Assembly: GCF_047496725.1 (NCBI RefSeq)
Contig: NC_132976.1
Location: 2,278,001 to 2,342,000 of the forward strand
From: Anoplolepis gracilipes
Lineage: Eukaryota > Arthropoda > Insecta > Hymenoptera > Formicidae
Length of the DNA: 64,000 nt
Direction of reading: 5' to 3'
The translations under genes and the position numbers were made by a program. Below are positions 63,829-64,000 of this stretch, one piece after another; the stretch's first letter is position 1; every line of letters begins with the position of its first letter. The notes under the pieces are model-generated. The model worked only from the letters and a program-made list of their open reading frames with translations. It was not told where the DNA came from and searched no databases.

Positions 63829-64000
63829 AAATTTGATTGAAACTGATTAGTTTAATCGATTCTTATTAAAAATTGCTCCATCGGAGTTAGTCATCGGCGA
63901 TATTTGGAGAGACATTGCAACGTATGATGAAATATTATTATCACTAATGCGCACTTATTGCATCTGGTAAAAGAGCTATTTTTCTTCATATTTCTGTATA

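Larger units (their letters stand above)
61286..64000. other. No gene seen; mixed DNA at the window end
   Basis: A direct repeat GAATTTTTAA(AA)CTATATTG occurs at 61371 and 61401. A 96-codon ATG frame on the plus strand at 61680-61970 has moderately protein-like composition but no recognisable domain or partner exon. AT-rich DNA follows from 63240 to the end. Confidence 0.55.

Overview
This window looks like a gene-poor stretch of an insect nuclear genome, most probably a hymenopteran such as an ant. That placement rests on style only. CpG-rich blocks with no CpG depletion alternate with very AT-rich blocks, (GA)n/(CT)n tracts and CGT-trinucleotide arrays are frequent, and there is no operon-like coding, no long continuous gene and no recognisable tRNA or rRNA. 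No marker gene is present to confirm the order.

No known gene was recognised. Most open frames are either read through (CT)n/(GA)n repeats (S/L or R/E runs) or lie in CpG-rich DNA where several frames on both strands are open together. The only frame I would carry forward is on the minus strand at 60986-61251. It has protein-like composition, a leucine-heptad helix and a usable splice acceptor in front of it. It could be a terminal exon or a small protein, of unknown function. The window could be a very long intron or the regulatory space around a gene outside it; I cannot tell which.

Layout: 1-12.6 kb is anonymous DNA with a few simple repeats. A foldback repeat lies at 12.66-12.78 kb. 12.8-25.2 kb is anonymous with many microsatellites and a CpG-rich block at 22.4-23.6 kb. 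25.2-28.8 kb is a repeat-rich zone. It holds a Penelope-like 3' fragment carrying a decayed hammerhead-like core, three copies of an AT-rich repeat (one old, two recent and in tandem), and an old ~139-bp tandem duplication. 28.9-31.6 kb is CpG-rich. 31.7-32.2 kb is a probable transposon remnant. 32.4-44.0 kb is anonymous with simple repeats. 44.05-44.58 kb is an unusual array of diverged 140-170 bp units in both orientations around a perfect 20-bp palindrome, followed by a miRNA-like hairpin at 44.68-44.75 kb. 47.0-52.2 kb holds the longest (GA)n/(CT)n tracts and three CGT arrays. 52.8-54.1 kb holds a second transposon-like remnant, a 35-bp tandem repeat and a 478-bp element with long inverted termini that looks like a MITE. 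54.1-64 kb is mostly anonymous, with a perfect 17-bp-stem hairpin at 59.35 kb and the one coding candidate.

The best candidates for undescribed biology are the 44-kb palindromic array, the 53.6-kb MITE-like element, the tandem AT-rich repeat with its internal palindrome, and the orphan reading frame at 61 kb. None of these amounts to a new functional system on sequence alone.
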